A DNA stretch of 64,000 bases from Rana temporaria (GCF_905171775.1 NC_053492.1:282754938-282818937); one strand, 5' to 3'; counted from the stretch's first letter, positions 1 to 11,214 are shown. Notes: generated by a model from the letters alone, not told the origin. Made by a program: numbers and translations.

Positions 1-851
1 GGTCCTGACAAATTAATGCTGCAATTCACCAAACTAAGAGCCCTTTCACACTGACAGCGCCCAAACGTCAGCAGTCAAACGCTGCTAGTTTTAGCAGCGT
101 TTTACAGTCGTTTTTGGGCGCTTTTAACCCCCGCTAGCGGCCGAATAAAGGGTTAAAAGCGCGGCTGCTGAGGCGCTTTGCAGGCGCTTTCTATTGGTTT
201 CAGTGGGCAGGGGTGCTTTAGGAGCGGTGTAGTCACCGCTCCTAAAGCACAGGGACTGAACATTGCTACCCCATAACACAATTAACACCCCATAACCTTT
301 TATAGTAATACCACCAGCTGCTATTTTCATGAAAGGGGGCAGTTAAAATAAAAATGGGCTTTCCAAGTGATATTATCATATTATCAGAATGTTTTATGAG
401 ATTTTAGTGTTTGGGTTTATATCTACTTTAATAAATTATACTTGAGATCTTTGAAATGCAGCGCTGTAGTACATTTTCTTTAAAAAATGAATGTAATGGC
501 AGTTGGGAGATAGGAGTGGGACAATTAACTGACACTATTTGAAACTACCTAATATAAATTCAAGGTGATGCCCATCTGGAATTAGTGATCTGAAGCTGGT
601 GGCAAGTAATTCTGGTTTTCAGAAGCTTATCTGTGAAATCGTAATTTCGCCAAATGGAATAAACCAATTCTGAGATAAATACAGTTGTAAATTTTGACTT
701 GATTCCAAGAGATGGTTGAAAAAAGTCTAGAACAGATATTTTTTACAGCTTAACGTATTTAAAAAAAAAAAGATGCTGTTACTGTTGATGTAATTCTGCT
801 ACTATGACTAGTACTACTATTGATAATATATTCCCTTTTTCTTTTTTTTAG
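1..851 (+). other. Last intron (3' part) of the upstream gene
   Basis: Non-coding AT-rich sequence before the acceptor at 850-851. It holds one partial MITE at about 37-250 whose left end reads AGCCCTTTCACACTGACAGC, the same terminal type as the elements at 6336 and 59700; the matching right end is not seen. No other exon is supported here. Confidence 0.5.
37..250. mobile_element. Partial 'TTTCACACTG' MITE
   Basis: The left terminus AGCCCTTTCACACTGACAGC and GC-rich interior words (CGCTAGCGGCCGAATAAAG, CTAAAGCAC) resemble the complete element at 59700-60130, whose interior also reads GCTAGCGGCCGATAAAG. The right terminal inverted repeat is missing, so this copy is truncated or diverged. The right limit is approximate. 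Confidence 0.55.
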
Positions 852-1040
852 ATAGCAAGCAAGAAGACGGAGTTACTCCACATTTCATCAAGAATAGAAG
901 AGCTAGATAAGCGTTTATCCACTGTGAGATCGGAGGAATCTCTGCACCGATCTCTGCAGTCCATCAGGTGGAGGGAGATCTCGGACTTGGCTGGTTCTAT
1001 GAAAAAACACACCAAGTCTTTCACTGATCTGTCCTATTAA
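852..1040 (+). CDS. Last coding exon of an unidentified upstream gene (coiled-coil-like C-terminus)
   Basis: A long pyrimidine tract ending in TTTAG (acceptor AG at 850-851) is followed by an open frame of 62 codons that closes with TAA at 1038-1040. The exon is 189 nt, so the incoming intron is phase 0 in this reading. The peptide starts IASKKTELLHISSRIEEL and is rich in charged residues with heptad-like leucine/isoleucine spacing, then ends in a basic stretch (SMKKHTKSF) and SFTDLSY. That fits a C-terminal coiled coil. An AATAAA lies 189 nt after the stop. I do not recognise the protein. The next gene on this strand is TPD52L1, whose mammalian neighbour is RNF217, but this peptide does not look like a RING/IBR protein, so I do not make that assignment. 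Splice signals, codon-like composition and poly(A) signal make a real exon likely; the identity stays open. Confidence 0.68.
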   Translation: MASKKTELLHISSRIEELDKRLSTVRSEESLHRSLQSIRWREISDLAGSMKKHTKSFTDLSY

Positions 1041-1250
1041 AGGAATTAGTAAAGCAGTTGATCACATAATCAAATTTTATTTTTGTAGACCAGATTTATC
1101 CATTTCCTTTTTGCACCTCTTTGTAATGATGGTGGAGTGTTGGACACACTGCTCTTGTGTTGTTTTTAATAAGTAGCGAGCTTCTACCTCAAAAGGTATG
1201 CTGAGGTACCCACAGTAAAGAATACTCCAATAAAAAAGAAATGCTGGTTG
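1041..1250 (+). other. 3' UTR of the upstream gene
   Basis: This AT-rich stretch follows the stop codon at 1038-1040 and contains a canonical AATAAA at 1229-1234. The mRNA end would be expected about 10-30 nt further on, just before the PIF/Harbinger-like element starting at 1268. The exact cleavage site cannot be read from sequence alone. Confidence 0.5.
1229..1234 (+). terminator. Poly(A) signal AATAAA of the upstream gene
   Basis: Canonical hexamer 189 nt downstream of the stop codon at 1040, in the sense orientation of the exon at 852-1040. Confidence 0.5.
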
Positions 1251-1267
1251 TTTGGGTTTGAGTCTTA

Positions 1268-1970
1268 GGGCCATATTCTCAAAGAATTCCGCCGGCGTAT
1301 CAGCAGATACGCCGACGTAAGTCCGAATCTAAGGCCGTCGTATGTTTAAGTGTATTCTCAAACTGAGATACACTTAAACATGCCTAAGATGCGACGGCCA
1401 GTGCCGTTGTATCTTAGGCTGCAATATCTACGCTGACCGCTAGGTGGCGTTTCCATAGCAGTCAGCGTAGAATATGCAAATGACTAGTTACCCGGATTCA
1501 CGAACGTACGCTTGCCTGTCGTAGTGATTTAACGTTGTTTCCGTAAGAGATACGTGGCGTAAAGATAAACATGCCCCCTAGGTGGCGTACTTAATGTTAA
1601 GTATGGCCGTCGTTCCCGCGTCTCAATTTTAAAATTTTACGTTGTTTGCGTAAGTCGCCGTGAATGGCGCTGGACGCCATTTACGTTAACATCAAAACAA
1701 ATGACGTCCGTGCGACGTCATTTAGCGCAATGCACGTCGGGTAATTTACCCGACGGAGCATGCACAGTTCGAACGGCACGGGGGCGCGCTTAATTTAAAT
1801 ACAAGCCGCCCCCTTGGAGTTACACGGGGATACGCCGGGCCAATTACACTACGCCGCCCCAAACTACGGAGCAAGTGTTTGGGGAATACAGCACTTGCTC
1901 CTGTAAGTTGGGGCGGCGTAGTGTAAATGGCTTACGCTACGCCCGCCTCAAATCTACAAGAATCTGGCCC
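1268..1970. mobile_element. PIF/Harbinger-like non-autonomous element, copy 1 (703 bp)
   Basis: The ends read GGGCCATATTCTC and GAATCTGGCCC, forming imperfect terminal inverted repeats, and both sides carry TTA (1265-1267 and 1971-1973). A 3-bp TWA duplication is the hallmark of PIF/Harbinger transposons. The interior is unusually rich in CpG and words such as TTACG, CGTAA and GACGT, and is largely self-complementary. No transposase frame is present, so it is non-autonomous. Five relatives lie in this window (2905, 4757, 8809, 19038, 31106). Confidence 0.82.
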
Positions 1971-2155
1971 TTATTTATTATATAGATAGAAATAAGCCAA
2001 ACCGTTGTGGGTCCCCAGATACTGACATAGTTCTGCATTCCTAGATGACATGAATGAGAATGAATTTACAACATTTTTTTTTTTTTTTAATGGAAGGACT
2101 GAAAAAGTGTAAATTTGTTTATTTACTGTTTAGTTTTTGTGTGTGTGAATGACTA

Positions 2156-2594
2156 ATGCCGCTTACAGACGAACAAACATTCCCACAACAAAACCGTGGA
2201 TTTTTTTCTGATAGATGTTGGCTCAAACCTGTCTTACATACACACGGTCGCACAAATGTTGTCAGAAATTCCGATCGCCAAGAATGCGGTCACGTACAAC
2301 ACATACGACGGCACTATTAAAGGAAAGTTCAATACCAGTCGTGTTAGTAGAAGTTTGGTGAGAGACGATTTGCGGTCTTCAGCCTCATGCTTTTCAGTCC
2401 GTTACAGCATGATGAATGTGCTATCTCCATTACGAACGCTAGTTTTATCAGACCGAGCACTTCCGTCTCGTATTTGATTAAGAGCATTAAGAGCATGCGA
2501 ATAATTTTGTGCGTCGGAATTTTGTACACACGAAAAGCTCCCATTGAACATTTGTTGTCGGAAATTCCAAGTGTGTGTACGCACTCGAGGGTAT
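2156..2594. mobile_element. TA-target MITE (cACACGATC family), diverged copy
   Basis: The element starts ATGCCGCTTACAGACG after a TA and ends near GTGTGTACGCACTCGAGGGTAT before a TA. Its interior (2290-2475) is the reverse complement of the interior of the element at 3866-4343 (shared words include TACAACACATACGACGGCAC and GCCCGCTTTTCAGTCTG-like text). TA duplication and these ends suggest a Tc1/mariner-type non-autonomous element; superfamily is inferred. Confidence 0.65.
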
Positions 2595-2904
2595 TATGTA
2601 CTCCTAACTCATTCAAATAGAGGCAGTGTCTGGGGGGCCAGGTTTTGTTAAAGGTCTGCAGACCCAGCAACCACCAGGTCAGGGTTATAGGGAAGAGGCT
2701 TTCAAACAATTGGAGGCATTAATAATTGTAACTTTCTTGGAGTTCTCAAACTTGACTCAAATTATGATAATGTACTCAGGAACCACAGGCAAGAAAAAAT
2801 AAACCTACTTGCACATTTTCTATTATCATCCACACAAAACAAATTCATCAATATATGTGCATACTATGTTTTGGATGCCATACTAGCTGAAAGGCAAGAA
2901 TCAT

Positions 2905-3619
2905 GGGGCCGGATTCAGAAAGCCCGGCGTTACTTTGTGCGGGCGTAGCGTATCTCAGATACGCTACGCCGCCGTAACCTAGTGAGGCAGGTTCTGTATT
3001 CAGAAAGAACCTGCGCCCTAAGTTACGGCGGCGTATCGTATGTGGTCCAGCGTAAGCCTGCGTAATACAAATTATCCAGGCAGTGGGCGTGTTGTATGTC
3101 AATCAAGGCTGACCCCACGTAAATTAAGTTTTTGACTTACGGCGCATGCGCCGTCCGTGAACGTATCCCAGTGCGCATGCTCCAAATTACGCCGCAAATA
3201 GTCAATGCTTTCGACGTGAACGTAACTTACGTACAGCCCTATTCGCTAAAGACTTACGCAAACGACGTAATCGACGGAAAATTTGACGCCAGCCCAACGT
3301 CCATACTTAACATTGCGTACGCCTCATATAGCAGGGGTAACTTTACGCCGGAAAAAGCCTTACGTAAAAAAAAATGCGCCGGGCGGACGTACGTTTCTGA
3401 ATCAGCGTATCTACCTAATTTGCATATTCGACACGGAAGTCTTGGGAAGCGCCCCTAGCGGTCAATGTAAAGATTGCACCATAAGATAAGACGGCGTAGG
3501 AGACTTACGCCGCTCGTATCTAGGCAACATTGAGGCGTATCTGATTCTATGAATTCGCATTCGGAGTTACGACGGCGTATCTGGAGATACGCCGACGTAA
3601 CTCCTTTCTGAATCCGGGC
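2905..3619. mobile_element. PIF/Harbinger-like non-autonomous element, copy 2
   Basis: The ends are GGGGCCGGATTCAGAAAG and CTTTCTGAATCCGGGC, good inverted repeats. CAT may be the flanking duplication (2902-2904 and 3620-3622), which is less clear than in copies 1 and 5. The interior shares the CpG-dense vocabulary of the family (GCGTAGCGTATCTCAGATAC, TTACGCAAACGACGTAA). Short open frames inside are not genes. Confidence 0.75.
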
Positions 3620-3865
3620 CATATTATTTATCTATGATTTTTGATGCAACACCTTATATATCACACTTAAAACAGAATGTTATTATTCTGCGATATGTAC
3701 AGTGAAAGAAAAATGGTGCATTTAAGAGAGGTTCCTGGAATTCTTTAAATTTCTTTGAGTAGACTGGTGAAGAAATTGCCAAAATGATGCTCTCAAGATT
3801 GATGCCAAAGACTGTAGAGGTCAAGCCTGTGATAATGGAGTCAACATGTCAGGAATAGAGGTGTA

Positions 3866-4343
3866 ATGCCGCGTACACGCGATCATTTTTCGGCATGAAA
3901 AAAAAAAACGTTTTTTTTCGAACATGCTGCATTTTTTAACGACGTTTTAAACGATGTCGTTTTTCGGGTTGTAAAAAATTATCGTGTGTGTGCTAAAACG
4001 ACGTTAAAAACCCGCACATGCTCAGAAGCAAGTTATGAGATGGGAGCACTCGTTCTGGTAAAACTACCATTCGTAATGGAGTAAGCACATTCATCACGCT
4101 GTAACAGACAGAAAAGCGCGAATCGTCTTTTACTATCAGGAAATCAGATAAAGCAGCCCCAAGGGTGGCGTCATCCGCATGGAACTTCCCCTTTATAGTG
4201 CCGTCATACGTGTTGTACGTCACCGCGCTTTGCTAGAGCATTTTTTTTAAATGATCGTGTGTGGGCAACGTCGTTTTAATGATGAAGTTGGAAAAAAATA
4301 CGTTTTTTCTACATGCCGAAAAATGATCGTGTGTACGCGGCAT
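3866..4343. mobile_element. TA-target MITE, well-preserved copy (478 bp)
   Basis: Terminal inverted repeats are near perfect: ATGCCGCGTACACGCGATCA at the left against TGATCGTGTGTACGCGGCAT at the right, flanked by TA on both sides (3864-3865 and 4344-4345). Sub-terminal TTTTTCGGCATG / CATGCCGAAAAA also pair. The interior includes GAGATGGGAGCACTCGTTCTGG, shared with 12329-12350. No transposase is encoded. TA target duplication suggests a Tc1/mariner relative. Confidence 0.82.
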
Positions 4344-4494
4344 TAGATCCAAATTTCAACAGTAGTATAAAGTATATTGGCTGTGTGCAGTGCATTATTT
4401 AAATCCCATTGGTGTACATGGAGCTTCAAGCTCCTCTGAAAATAAGACCACCTTTGAAGTATAAATAGGCTGTATATTCTATCCAGAAACAGTC

Positions 4495-4765
4495 CTGATG
4501 CCGCGTACACCCATGTGTATGCCACCCTGTTCGACAAGATGGCTGGCTTCTGTCGGACAAGCATTCTGGAAAACCAGCAGCCAACCGACTCCCGATCAGC
4601 GCTCTCAGCCAATGACAGAGAGCACTGATCGGAGTGTTCTGGTGGGGGGAAGGCGTCACCCTGTCAGAACACAAAAGCTCAGCAGGGGAGATCGCTATAC
4701 TAACTTTGCATGTACTGAGCTGACAGTACGGGAGTTGTCAGGTTGAAAAAAAAACTCATATAGTC
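4495..4765. mobile_element. Fragment starting with a TA-MITE-like end
   Basis: ATGCCGCGTACACCCATGTG at 4498 matches the left end of the TA-MITE family, but no matching right end follows before the Harbinger-like element at about 4757. The interior has a stretch with CCAGCAGCCAACCGACTCCC and no coding sign. Probably a truncated copy. Confidence 0.35.
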
Positions 4766-5494
4766 GGATTCAGGTAGAGCGGCGTACATTTGAGCGGGCG
4801 TAGCGCAGCTCATTTGCGCTACGCCGACATAACATAGAGAGGCAAGGCCAGTATTCACAAAGCACTTGCTCCCTAAGTTACGTCGGCGTAGCGTAAATGG
4901 GCCAGCGTAAGCCCGCCTAATTCAAATTAGGAAGGTAGTGGACGTGTTGTATTAAAATTAGCCGTGACCCCATGTAAATGAATTCCCGAACGAACGGCGC
5001 ATGCGCACACATGCTCAGAATCACGTCGCATATACTCCCTAAGATACGTCGGCTCAATGCTTTTCGACGTGAACGTAACCTACGCCCAGCCCCATTCACG
5101 GACGACTTACGCAAACAACGTAAAACCCGACGGCTGTTCCGACGTCCATACCTTAGCATGGGTTGCGCCACCTATAGAGGTGTTTTATCTTTACGCCCGA
5201 CGTACGCCTTACGTAAACGGAGTAGCTTACTGCGACAGGCGCAAGTACGTTCGTGAATCGGCGTATCTAGGTCATTTACATATTCAACGCGTAATTAATT
5301 GGAAGCGCCCCTAGCAGCCAACGTAAATATGCACCCAAAATACGACGGTGTAGGAGACTTACGTCGGTCGTATTAAGCCAGAATTCAGGCGTATCTAGTA
5401 AGGAGAATAAGGCACATAGATACGACGGCGCATCTGTACACTTACGCTGCGTATCTGTAGATACGCCAGCGTAAGTCTTTCTGAATCTGGCCCA
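4757..5494. mobile_element. PIF/Harbinger-like non-autonomous element, copy 3
   Basis: The left end (GTCGGATTCAGG) is eroded and the right end reads TCTTTCTGAATCTGGCCC. CATA occurs close to both ends (4757-4760; 5493-5496), a possible duplication. The interior is homologous to copies 2 and 6, for example GACGTGAACGTAACCTACGC at 5068 and again in copy 6 at 31431. Confidence 0.72.
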
Positions 5495-5499
5495 TAGTG

Positions 5500-6330
5500 T
5501 GTACCAGGCTTTAGTAAGGTGTTGACATTGCAAGAACAATAGACAGAGTCATGTTTCTATCCTCTGTAAAACTAGGACCTCCACAGTGTCTTGTGAGGCT
5601 CACCAGACAGCCAGGTACAACAAAAGCATGGTTAACTTCACAGACACAATTCAAAGGCACTTTCCAAAAAGTTGGAACATTTCACATTGAACATGATATT
5701 GCACCCTAAGGTAACCATGAAGCGATTAGGTTGTTTATGGCCACCCTAACTTTTTCATTTTGTCAGATTTGTTTGTACCGCTTTAACAATACAAGCAATT
5801 GTGCTATGAATTTACTGTTTTCAATCTCTCATCTAATTAAATATTAGATTTATTTTCCGTATGTTTTGTCAATTTTTCTGCATTTCTATGAAACATAGCA
5901 TGTTTAATTTTATACATTAAATATTTGAGTTTGTAAAGAAAATTCAGACACTGCTATTTTTTGGAAAAGCCAAAAAACTTTTGTAATAACAAATTTGAAA
6001 AAATGTTCTTCATGTTTTGATTTGGAATAGACTGTGTAGTGTTCCTAATGTATTTGCTTGTATGGCAATAGAAGCTATTATAAGGATTTTTGAGCTTTAC
6101 TTTTTTTATACACACTGCTAAAGATTAAAGGGGACAAAATAAGAGAGGTTTATTGTTAGGGTTCACCAACACTAAGGAACACATTGCTGACTCTTTCCTG
6201 AACCCAGCCTGTTCACTGGACTGTCTGTGATGATTTTTTGGAACATGCAATAAAGGTTGAAGAAGTGCAGTGGATTCTGAATCCTTTTCTTTGCTTTAGC
6301 TTTGCAGACGAGCTGTGCTAGCACCTTCAC
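5500..6330. other. Intergenic DNA without recognised features
   Basis: AT-rich sequence with no long open frame, no terminal repeats that I could pair, and no exon-like signal. Confidence 0.4.
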
Positions 6331-6335
6331 CATAA

Positions 6336-6659
6336 GGCCCTTTTCACACTGGGGCGTTTTCGAGCGTTTTTCGAGCGAAGCCTCATCTGCAATCCCAATG
6401 TGCTGGTAAAGCACCGCTAAGACCCTAACGTTTTAGGGCGTTTTTGCAGTGCCTCAGTGTGAAAGGGTAAGGCGTTTTTACATCGCTTTTAATTCATTTC
6501 AATGGAGAGGGGCGTTTTTTTCAGCGCCCAAAAGCTGCTCCAAAGATGCTGCTTGCAGGACTCAGTGTGAAAGGGTCCATTGAGATGCATGGAGAGCGGT
6601 TTAATAGCGCTATTTTTAACGCTAAAACGCTGTAAAAACGCTTCAGTGTGAAAGGGGTC
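6336..6659. mobile_element. 'TTTCACACTGG' MITE (324 bp)
   Basis: The ends GGCCCTTTTCACACTGGGGCG and CTTCAGTGTGAAAGGGGTC form inverted repeats, flanked by TAA on the left (6333-6335) and TTA on the right (6660-6662), as expected for an imperfect TWA target. The interior contains repeated CAGTGTGAAAGGG words (6453, 6562), themselves copies of the end sequence. No protein is encoded. Confidence 0.72.
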
Positions 6660-7443
6660 TTAGTGGATAGTGGATGGATGACTAATCACTCACCTGGAGC
6701 AGCTTTGCTTGTGCGTGTTTGCGTGTTTTCTAAAACAGCACACAGTCACTAGAATGCTGAACTCAGGCCAATACTTGCAATGTCCCACGGCAGCTAAACA
6801 CTTTCAGCTTCCACCAGGCACTCTTCACTGAGTTTTTCAGACCAGATATTTAGGTGAAACTGCTTAGTTACCTCCAAATGTAATTAGGAAAAGCCCCCCC
6901 CCCCCTAATTTTACTATGGTTGGGACCTTGATGAACATCGGTAGATTCCAGCAGAAATGCCTCAATGGGGCAGCAGCCCTTGAGGCTGGGAAGCAGGGCT
7001 TCTCCAGACCCTAGAATATTTGTCCCCCCAGCTAGCTTCTGGGCACACCTAATATTCAAGCTGTTCATTTGACTTTTCCAGCCTTCTATGTTCTGAAGCC
7101 TCCAGAATGCAGTGGGGAACCAATTAAACCTGCAGCCTAAAGCCTCGTACACACGACTGGTTTTCTTGCCAGGAAAACTGCCAGGAGAGCTTTTGGCCGG
7201 GAAAATCGGCCGTGTGTATGCTTTCTAGCACTTTTCCCAACAGGAAAACTGCCGGAAATCCCGGCAGGAAAATAGAGAATCTGCTCTCTATTTTCCTGCC
7301 AGGATTCCCGGCGGCTTTAAACCCGGCAGTTTTCCTATGGGGAAACACTGCGAGGGACCATACACACGGACAGGATTCCTGGCCAAAGCTCTCCCTGCAG
7401 TTTTCCTGTCGGGGAAACCCGGCCGTGTGTACACAAGGAAACT

Positions 7444-7948
7444 TAGGAAATAGGTGGGGGATGGGTGCGCTATGAATTAATATTTATATAATAAAAAACT
7501 GTGCATATATATAAATATGTGAGACACCTGTGAATAATGATAAATCTAACATTAAAAGTCCATGTACACTTGATTGAATATGAAGTCAAGCCCAGATCCC
7601 CATAGTATTAAACTTGGTAAGAACTGGGCTCAAGTGAATCAGTCCAGTGATGGTGAACAAAAAAGGAAAAAGAAAAAACGTGCCAAAGTAGATCCTCAGA
7701 AAAAAACTGAAGAAAATAGTGCTTCCAATGTATTCCACCTTCACCATATAACCAAACACCCGAAGTGGATAAGTGAAATGGCTCCTTACCAGATGGATAT
7801 GTCCCTTAGTTTGGTATCAAACAAGGAGACATAAATAGCTTAAACCAGGATCACTTTGTAGAGTCTGCTGTATCCTAGCAAGGATGTGTATACCAGTCTT
7901 GGACGTCCCAATATATAACATGAAAGACAGAATGGTGCCAATATAGTG
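7444..7948 (+). repeat. Left arm of the 505-bp palindrome
   Basis: Reverse complement of 8025-8529. The first two bases (TA, 7444-7445) also belong to the target-site duplication, so the true arm may begin at 7446. Confidence 0.85.
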
Positions 7949-8615
7949 GCACAGGCACTCCTTATGGTAGGCGGCCATTTGGCTCCTTTTATGTTAAGTC
8001 TTTTTAATTTTAATAAACCTACTACACTATATTGGCACCATTCTGTCTTTCATGTTATATATTGGGACGTCCAAGACTGGTATACACATCCTTGCTAGGA
8101 TACAGCAGACTCTACAAAGTGATCCTGGTTTAAGCTATTTATGTCTCCTTGTTTGATACCAAACTAAGGGACATATCCATCTGGTAAGGAGCCATTTCAC
8201 TTATCCACTTCGGGTGTTTGGTTATATGGTGAAGGTGGAATACATTGGAAGCACTATTTTCTTCAGTTTTTTTCTGAGGATCTACTTTGGCACGTTTTTT
8301 CTTTTTCCTTTTTTGTTCACCATCACTGGACTGATTCACTTGAGCCCAGTTCTTACCAAGTTTAATACTATGGGGATCTGGGCTTGACTTCATATTCAAT
8401 CAAGTGTACATGGACTTTTAATGTTAGATTTATCATTATTCACAGGTGTTTCACATATTTATATATATGCACAGTTTTTTATTATATAAATATTAATTCA
8501 TAGCGCACCCATCCCCCACCTATTTCCTATGTTATAATCCTTTGATTATTTTTGGGTAGCTGCTTATATTTATTTATCTATTTAATTTCTTGGCGCGAGA
8601 TAGCACATACACAAA
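7446..8615. mobile_element. Insertion made of a 505-bp inverted duplication, with 16-bp target-site duplication
   Basis: The 16-mer TACACAAGGAAACTTA occurs at 7430-7445 and again at 8616-8631, directly flanking the insert. Inside, 7444-7948 is the reverse complement of 8025-8529 without gaps; the only difference I found is one base (GTGAGACACC against GTGAAACACC in the opposite arm). A 76-bp spacer (7949-8024) separates the arms and an 88-bp single-copy tail (8530-8615) follows. A variable 16-bp duplication fits target-primed reverse transcription rather than a cut-and-paste transposon. Each arm holds the same 86-codon open frame, because the arms are identical; I see no reason to call it a gene. 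Confidence 0.78.
8025..8529 (-). repeat. Right arm of the 505-bp palindrome
   Basis: Matches the left arm in inverted orientation over its full length with one substitution seen. Such near identity means the duplication is recent or was homogenised by gene conversion. Confidence 0.85.
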
Positions 8616-8808
8616 TACACAAGGAAACTTACCGAGCAGGTTCTTGGTTTACCCGTTGGGATTCCCGTGGACTTTATACCGCCGGGAATCCCGTTCGTCT
8701 GTACAGGGCTTGTGAGTAGTGCAGCCAAGAGAAATCAATAGGTGCGCCAATGATTAGAGGAGCCCAAAAAAATTTGACTTGATTAATAATTTAGGGCAGA
8801 GGTACATT

Positions 8809-9498
8809 GGGCCAGATCCACAAATATCGGGCGTAACTTAACTTTTCCCATTTAAGTTACACTGCCGCAAATTGTCCAAGTTAGTGCCCGATCCACAAAG
8901 CACTTACCTTGAAATTTGCGGCGGTGTAACTTAAATGTGTCCGGCGCAAGGCGTGCCGAATCTAATGGGGCGAGTCCCATTTAAATTAGGCGCACTCCCG
9001 CGCATGCTCCGTCGGGTAACTTACCCGACGTGCATTGCGCTAATAGACGTCGCTCCGACATCATTTGCTTAGACGATAACGTAAATGGCGTCCAGCGCCA
9101 TTCATGGACATCTTACGCAAACGACGTAGAGTTTGAATTTTCGAAGCGGAAACGACGGCCATACTTAATAGGGCTTAGTCAAATAGGACTCAGCCCTATT
9201 TTTACATGGCGTAACTCGACGTAAACGACATAGATTTAGCGCGACGGGCCTGTCGGAACGTTCGTGGATCGCCGTAAGTGTTCATTTGCATATTCTAGGC
9301 CGGCCGCAATGGCCTCGCCACCTAGCGGCCTGCCTAGAATTGCATCCTTAAGATCCGACAGTGTAATTCAATTACACATGTCGGATCTTCTGCCTATCTA
9401 TGTGAAACTGATTCTGTGGATCAGTTCCATAGATAGAAACAGGGATACAACGGCATATCAGTAGATACACCGGCGTATCCCTTTTGTGGATAACCCCC
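8809..9498. mobile_element. PIF/Harbinger-like non-autonomous element, copy 4
   Basis: The ends read GGGCCAGATCCACAAA and TTTTGTGGATAACCCC. The interior shares CCCGACGTGCATTGCGCTAA and TTACGCAAACGACGTA with copies 1 and 5. A clean target duplication was not found, so the exact ends are uncertain. Confidence 0.68.
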
Positions 9499-9499
9499 T

Positions 9500-10370
9500 T
9501 TATTCCTTGTAATGCACAATGTTGACAATGTAGGTTGACAGACACTGGCAGGCACAGACTAATTTGGAGTTTTATTTGCTATCACAATGCTCTTCTTTCT
9601 CATTAAATCGAGTACTGTATATTGGATAACAAGCCAAGAAAATTGTATTGCATGTTATCTGAAAAAAAAAAAAAAAAATCACTTGGGCTTTACAATATGA
9701 CTTAATACCTTGTGCAGCATAAGGTCATTTTAGACTACATAAAGGACATCACTAATCTTAACCCTTTCAATGCCAGAAGTTCATGAATTAAGTGCTTGCA
9801 TTTATTAATATACATATTAATTTTAATAGAGTATGTGTGTAGGCAGCTAGAGCAGCAAATGATTATAACATTGAGGATAGGTTGTCATGGTTACCAAAAT
9901 GCACGCCTTTGCCTGGCAGTGCAGTCATCATAATTCTCTATGAGCTGTACCTGGTTGTCAAACAGGATGATTTTTATCTCTAAAAAGTGATCGTGAATGT
10001 TCTACTTAAAATATGTTTATTTTTTTGCTTTAGATCCAGGGCAGTACACACGGGAATATAGATTATATGTACTGTATACATTATATTGTGCCCTTGACAT
10101 TTGCTCACATCCCCTCTATTTTTGCTGATAATCATATCACAGTATCAGATGCAACTTTGTTAAGACTGATGTTGTTGAACATATCCTCAGATCAAAAAAA
10201 ATAATCTTGCGTTGAAACTTATTCAGAAGACACAAGCTATCTGTGGCACAATTCTTTTAATGGTATTTACCTACACAGCTGCCTCACTTGTTAAGTCTTT
10301 GTCCACCGATACAGAGTTTGTGTGCAAAAAATGCAGATATACAGTATCTTGTCCTCTGGTTCTATAACAC
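9500..10370. other. Intergenic DNA without recognised features
   Basis: AT-rich with a poly(A) run at 9661-9678. No exon, RNA gene or paired terminal repeat was recognised. Confidence 0.4.
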
Positions 10371-10371
10371 A

Positions 10372-10690
10372 GTTGCTAAGTGGTTAAAACTTCCAACTAG
10401 CAGCACTGGGGCCATCAGTTTGAATCCCAACCACGGCCGGCACAACCTGTCTGGAATCTGCATGTTCTACCTGTGCCCGTGTGGGTTTCCCGCGGGTAGT
10501 CTGGTGTCCTCCCACATTCCAAAGACATGCTGGTAGGTTCATTGGCTCTAGTATGTGTATGTATGAATGTGAGTCAGGGACCTTAGATTATAAGCTCCTT
10601 GAGGGCAGGGACTGATGTGAATGTACAATATCTATGTAAAGCGCTGCATAAAATGCTGGCGCTATATAAATACCTGTAATAGATACATTA
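10372..10690 (+). mobile_element. tRNA-derived SINE
   Basis: The head carries RNA polymerase III promoter-like boxes: an A-box-like TTGCTAAGTGGTTAA (10371-10385) and a B-box-like GTTTGAATCCC (10419-10429, consensus GGTTCGAATCC). The body contains TGTGGGTTTCCCGCGGGTAG and TCCTCCCACATTCCAAAGAC, and the tail AAGCGCTGCATAAAATGCTGG then GCGCTATATAAATACC, a CR1/L2-type 3' end common in amphibian SINEs. Fragments of the same family occur at 46480-46610, 48545-48720 (both minus) and 50860-50935. Confidence 0.75.
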
Positions 10691-11207
10691 ATTGACACAT
10701 AACAGGTTTCTTTACTAGGTTTGATTTTTTTTTTCCCCGAGCAAAAAACACATTCACAGCTAGAATTTTTTATTTCTTTTTTCATCCTACTTCTTGAAAT
10801 GTTCTAGTCACTATTAAACATTGTTTTGACCAACCTAACCATTCGAAAACCATGTTAAGAAAACAAAACTTCTACTAGTGCATGGTGAGCTTTGGTCACG
10901 TATTGTAATTGGACCCTCGATACATGATAGTGTTACCCTGGTTAATGCTTATGCCGCATACACATGACCGTTTTTCATGACGTGAATTATTTTTTTTTTT
11001 TAAATGGTCATTAAAAACGATCGTGTGTAGGCTCCAGAGCATTTTTCTCGACGTGAAAAATGCCCATTAAAAAATGTAGAACATGCTCTAATTTCTCGCG
11101 TCGTTTTTCACGTTGTTGTGAAACCGTGAAAAAACGTGCATGCTCAGAAGCAAGCCAGTGGCGGCCCGCCCATAGGGGGCGCCCGGGCGCCGCCCCCCCT
11201 CCTGTAG

Positions 11208-11214
11208 GCAAAAA

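Larger units (their letters stand above)
7140..8711. mobile_element. TA-MITE-like element interrupted by a 1.17-kb insertion
   Basis: The left end AAGCCTCGTACACACGAC and the right end GTCTGTACAGGGCTT pair as the TA-MITE terminal type. The left part (7140-7429) is a foldback rich in GGAAAACTGCC/GGCAGTTTTCC. The element is split between 7445 and 8616 by the insertion described separately, which duplicated 16 bp of it. The right boundary is approximate. Confidence 0.6.

Noticed and set aside
7574..8399. Two identical 86-codon frames on opposite strands, suggestive of a duplicated gene
   Set aside because: They are the two arms of one inverted duplication; no splice or start evidence and no recognised domain, so identity reflects recent duplication and not selection.
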